Source of the DNA: Phycisphaerales bacterium UBA1910
GTDB taxonomy: Bacteria > Planctomycetota > Phycisphaerae > Phycisphaerales > UBA1924
DNA length: 5,439 nt
Direction: 5' to 3'
Assembly: GCA_002337545.1 (NCBI GenBank)
Contig: DDGE01000007.1
Span: 52,441 to 57,879, forward strand
The translations under genes were made by a program, and so were the position numbers. Positions within the stretch are counted from its first letter, which is position 1. Every line of letters starts with the position of its first letter. Shown one piece after another: positions 5,043 through 5,439 of the stretch. The notes beneath the pieces were generated by a model. That model did not search any database, was not told the origin of the DNA, and worked only from the letters and a program-made list of their open reading frames with translations.

Positions 5043-5439
5043 TCAGGAATTTGTTCGGTTAATCTCAACTTCACTCACCACCGGCATGCTCGGCGATTCC
5101 TCCCCCGAACCGCCCGGATCCGACTCCTCCGCCGCCGCCTCAAATCGCGCGGCGAACCAGTCCCGGAGTTCCTTGCCCTTGCTCGAATACCCCTTCGCGA
5201 TCAGGAGCAGATGCGCCGAACCATCCCCCTCGATCCCCTCGATCTCATGGCGCAGCCACGGGCGATCGTTCACCTTGGTGTTTGTGTTGTGACTCGTCAA
5301 ACGGATCGTCTTGATGTCCCCGATTTCGACATTGACCGAATCGGGCTTTCGCGTAAACCGTGCGTGCATCCAGTCGATCTCGATCGTGTTGTGCTTCGCG
5401 GCCCTGCGGACCCGCAGGAGCGTGGGCAGCGTCATCGCG
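5043..5439 (-). CDS. Hypothetical protein, C-terminal part (N-terminus probably outside the window)
   Basis: I do not recognise this protein. The frame ends at TGA (5045-5043) and is open to the right edge. An ATG at 5435-5433 is possible as a start, giving 130 aa, but only four upstream bases are visible, so neither a ribosome binding site nor a continued frame can be judged. The visible sequence opens with a basic stretch (LLRVRRAAKHN) and has an alternating hydrophobic pattern (TIEIDW, VNVEIGDIKTIRL, AHLLLIAKGY) suggesting a compact beta-rich domain. A helix follows (KELRDWFAARFEAAAEE), then a low-complexity Gly/Ser/Glu/Pro tail. The order of strands followed by a C-terminal helix would suit a PH-like fold, but this is a guess. 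No membrane segment is visible. It is on the same strand as the SnoaL-like gene, which appears to have its own promoter. Confidence 0.7.
   Translation of the reverse strand, partial: AMTLPTLLRVRRAAKHNTIEIDWMHARFTRKPDSVNVEIGDIKTIRLTSHNTNTKVNDRPWLRHEIEGIEGDGSAHLLLIAKGYSSKGKELRDWFAARFEAAAEESDPGGSGEESPSMPVVSEVEINRTNS

Noticed and set aside
5403..5418. CCTGCGG-AC-CCGCAGG palindrome in the last minus-strand gene
   Set aside because: Lies within coding sequence (Arg-rich codons), has too short a loop for its full stem and no T run; likely a by-product of codon use.
1..5439. CRISPR arrays, tRNA/rRNA genes, insertion sequences, integrases, riboswitches
   Set aside because: No regularly spaced repeats, cloverleaf-like elements, transposase motifs or terminal inverted repeats with target duplications were seen by eye.

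Overview
The window looks like a chromosomal fragment of a GC-rich, didermic planctomycete, most likely of the class Phycisphaerae. The evidence is indirect but consistent. It holds a LOS/LPS-type glycosyltransferase of family GT9, a planctomycete-style pseudopilin (FTLIELLVVIAIIALLIG start, downstream CxSNLR and YANDxxxRLP motifs), and two secreted proteins ending in the VPxPG + short hydrophobic stretch + RRxR variant of the PEP-CTERM sorting signal. No rRNA, tRNA, CRISPR array, insertion sequence or integrase is visible.

Layout, left to right. (1) 1-1041 (+): heptosyltransferase (WaaF/GT9-like), missing its N-terminus at the window edge. (2) 1016-1073: an unusually AT-rich junction with a long inverted repeat across the waaF stop codon and a good sigma70-type promoter placed so that transcription would begin at or next to the next ATG. 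(3) 1074-1526 (+): small exported Cys-rich protein of unknown function. (4) 1613-2413 (+): pseudopilin-like protein with a strong ribosome binding site. (5, 6) 2429-3061 and 3065-3703 (+): two adjacent paralogous PEP-CTERM proteins. Genes 4-6 are tightly spaced and are probably one transcript, closed by a strong intrinsic terminator at 3731-3766. (7) 3824-4474 (+): guanylate kinase (gmk) with its own, probably leaderless, promoter. (8) 4515-4940 (-): SnoaL/NTF2-like protein with a Cys-rich tail, convergent with gmk and with its own promoter. (9) 5043-5439 (-): C-terminal part of an unrecognised protein running off the right edge.

The envelope-directed genes 1074-3703 sit as a block between two conserved functions, core-oligosaccharide synthesis and nucleotide metabolism. 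My reading is that they form an accessory surface module: an exported Cys-rich protein, a pilin-like protein processed by prepilin peptidase, and two exosortase-sorted surface proteins. The two paralogs share an invariant MTHNWY block and one other invariant histidine. They distantly resemble the metal-linked choice-of-anchor M / All3515-type surface proteins, which makes a metal-binding role a testable but unproven idea. Genes 8 and 9 are on the opposite strand and appear unrelated to the module.
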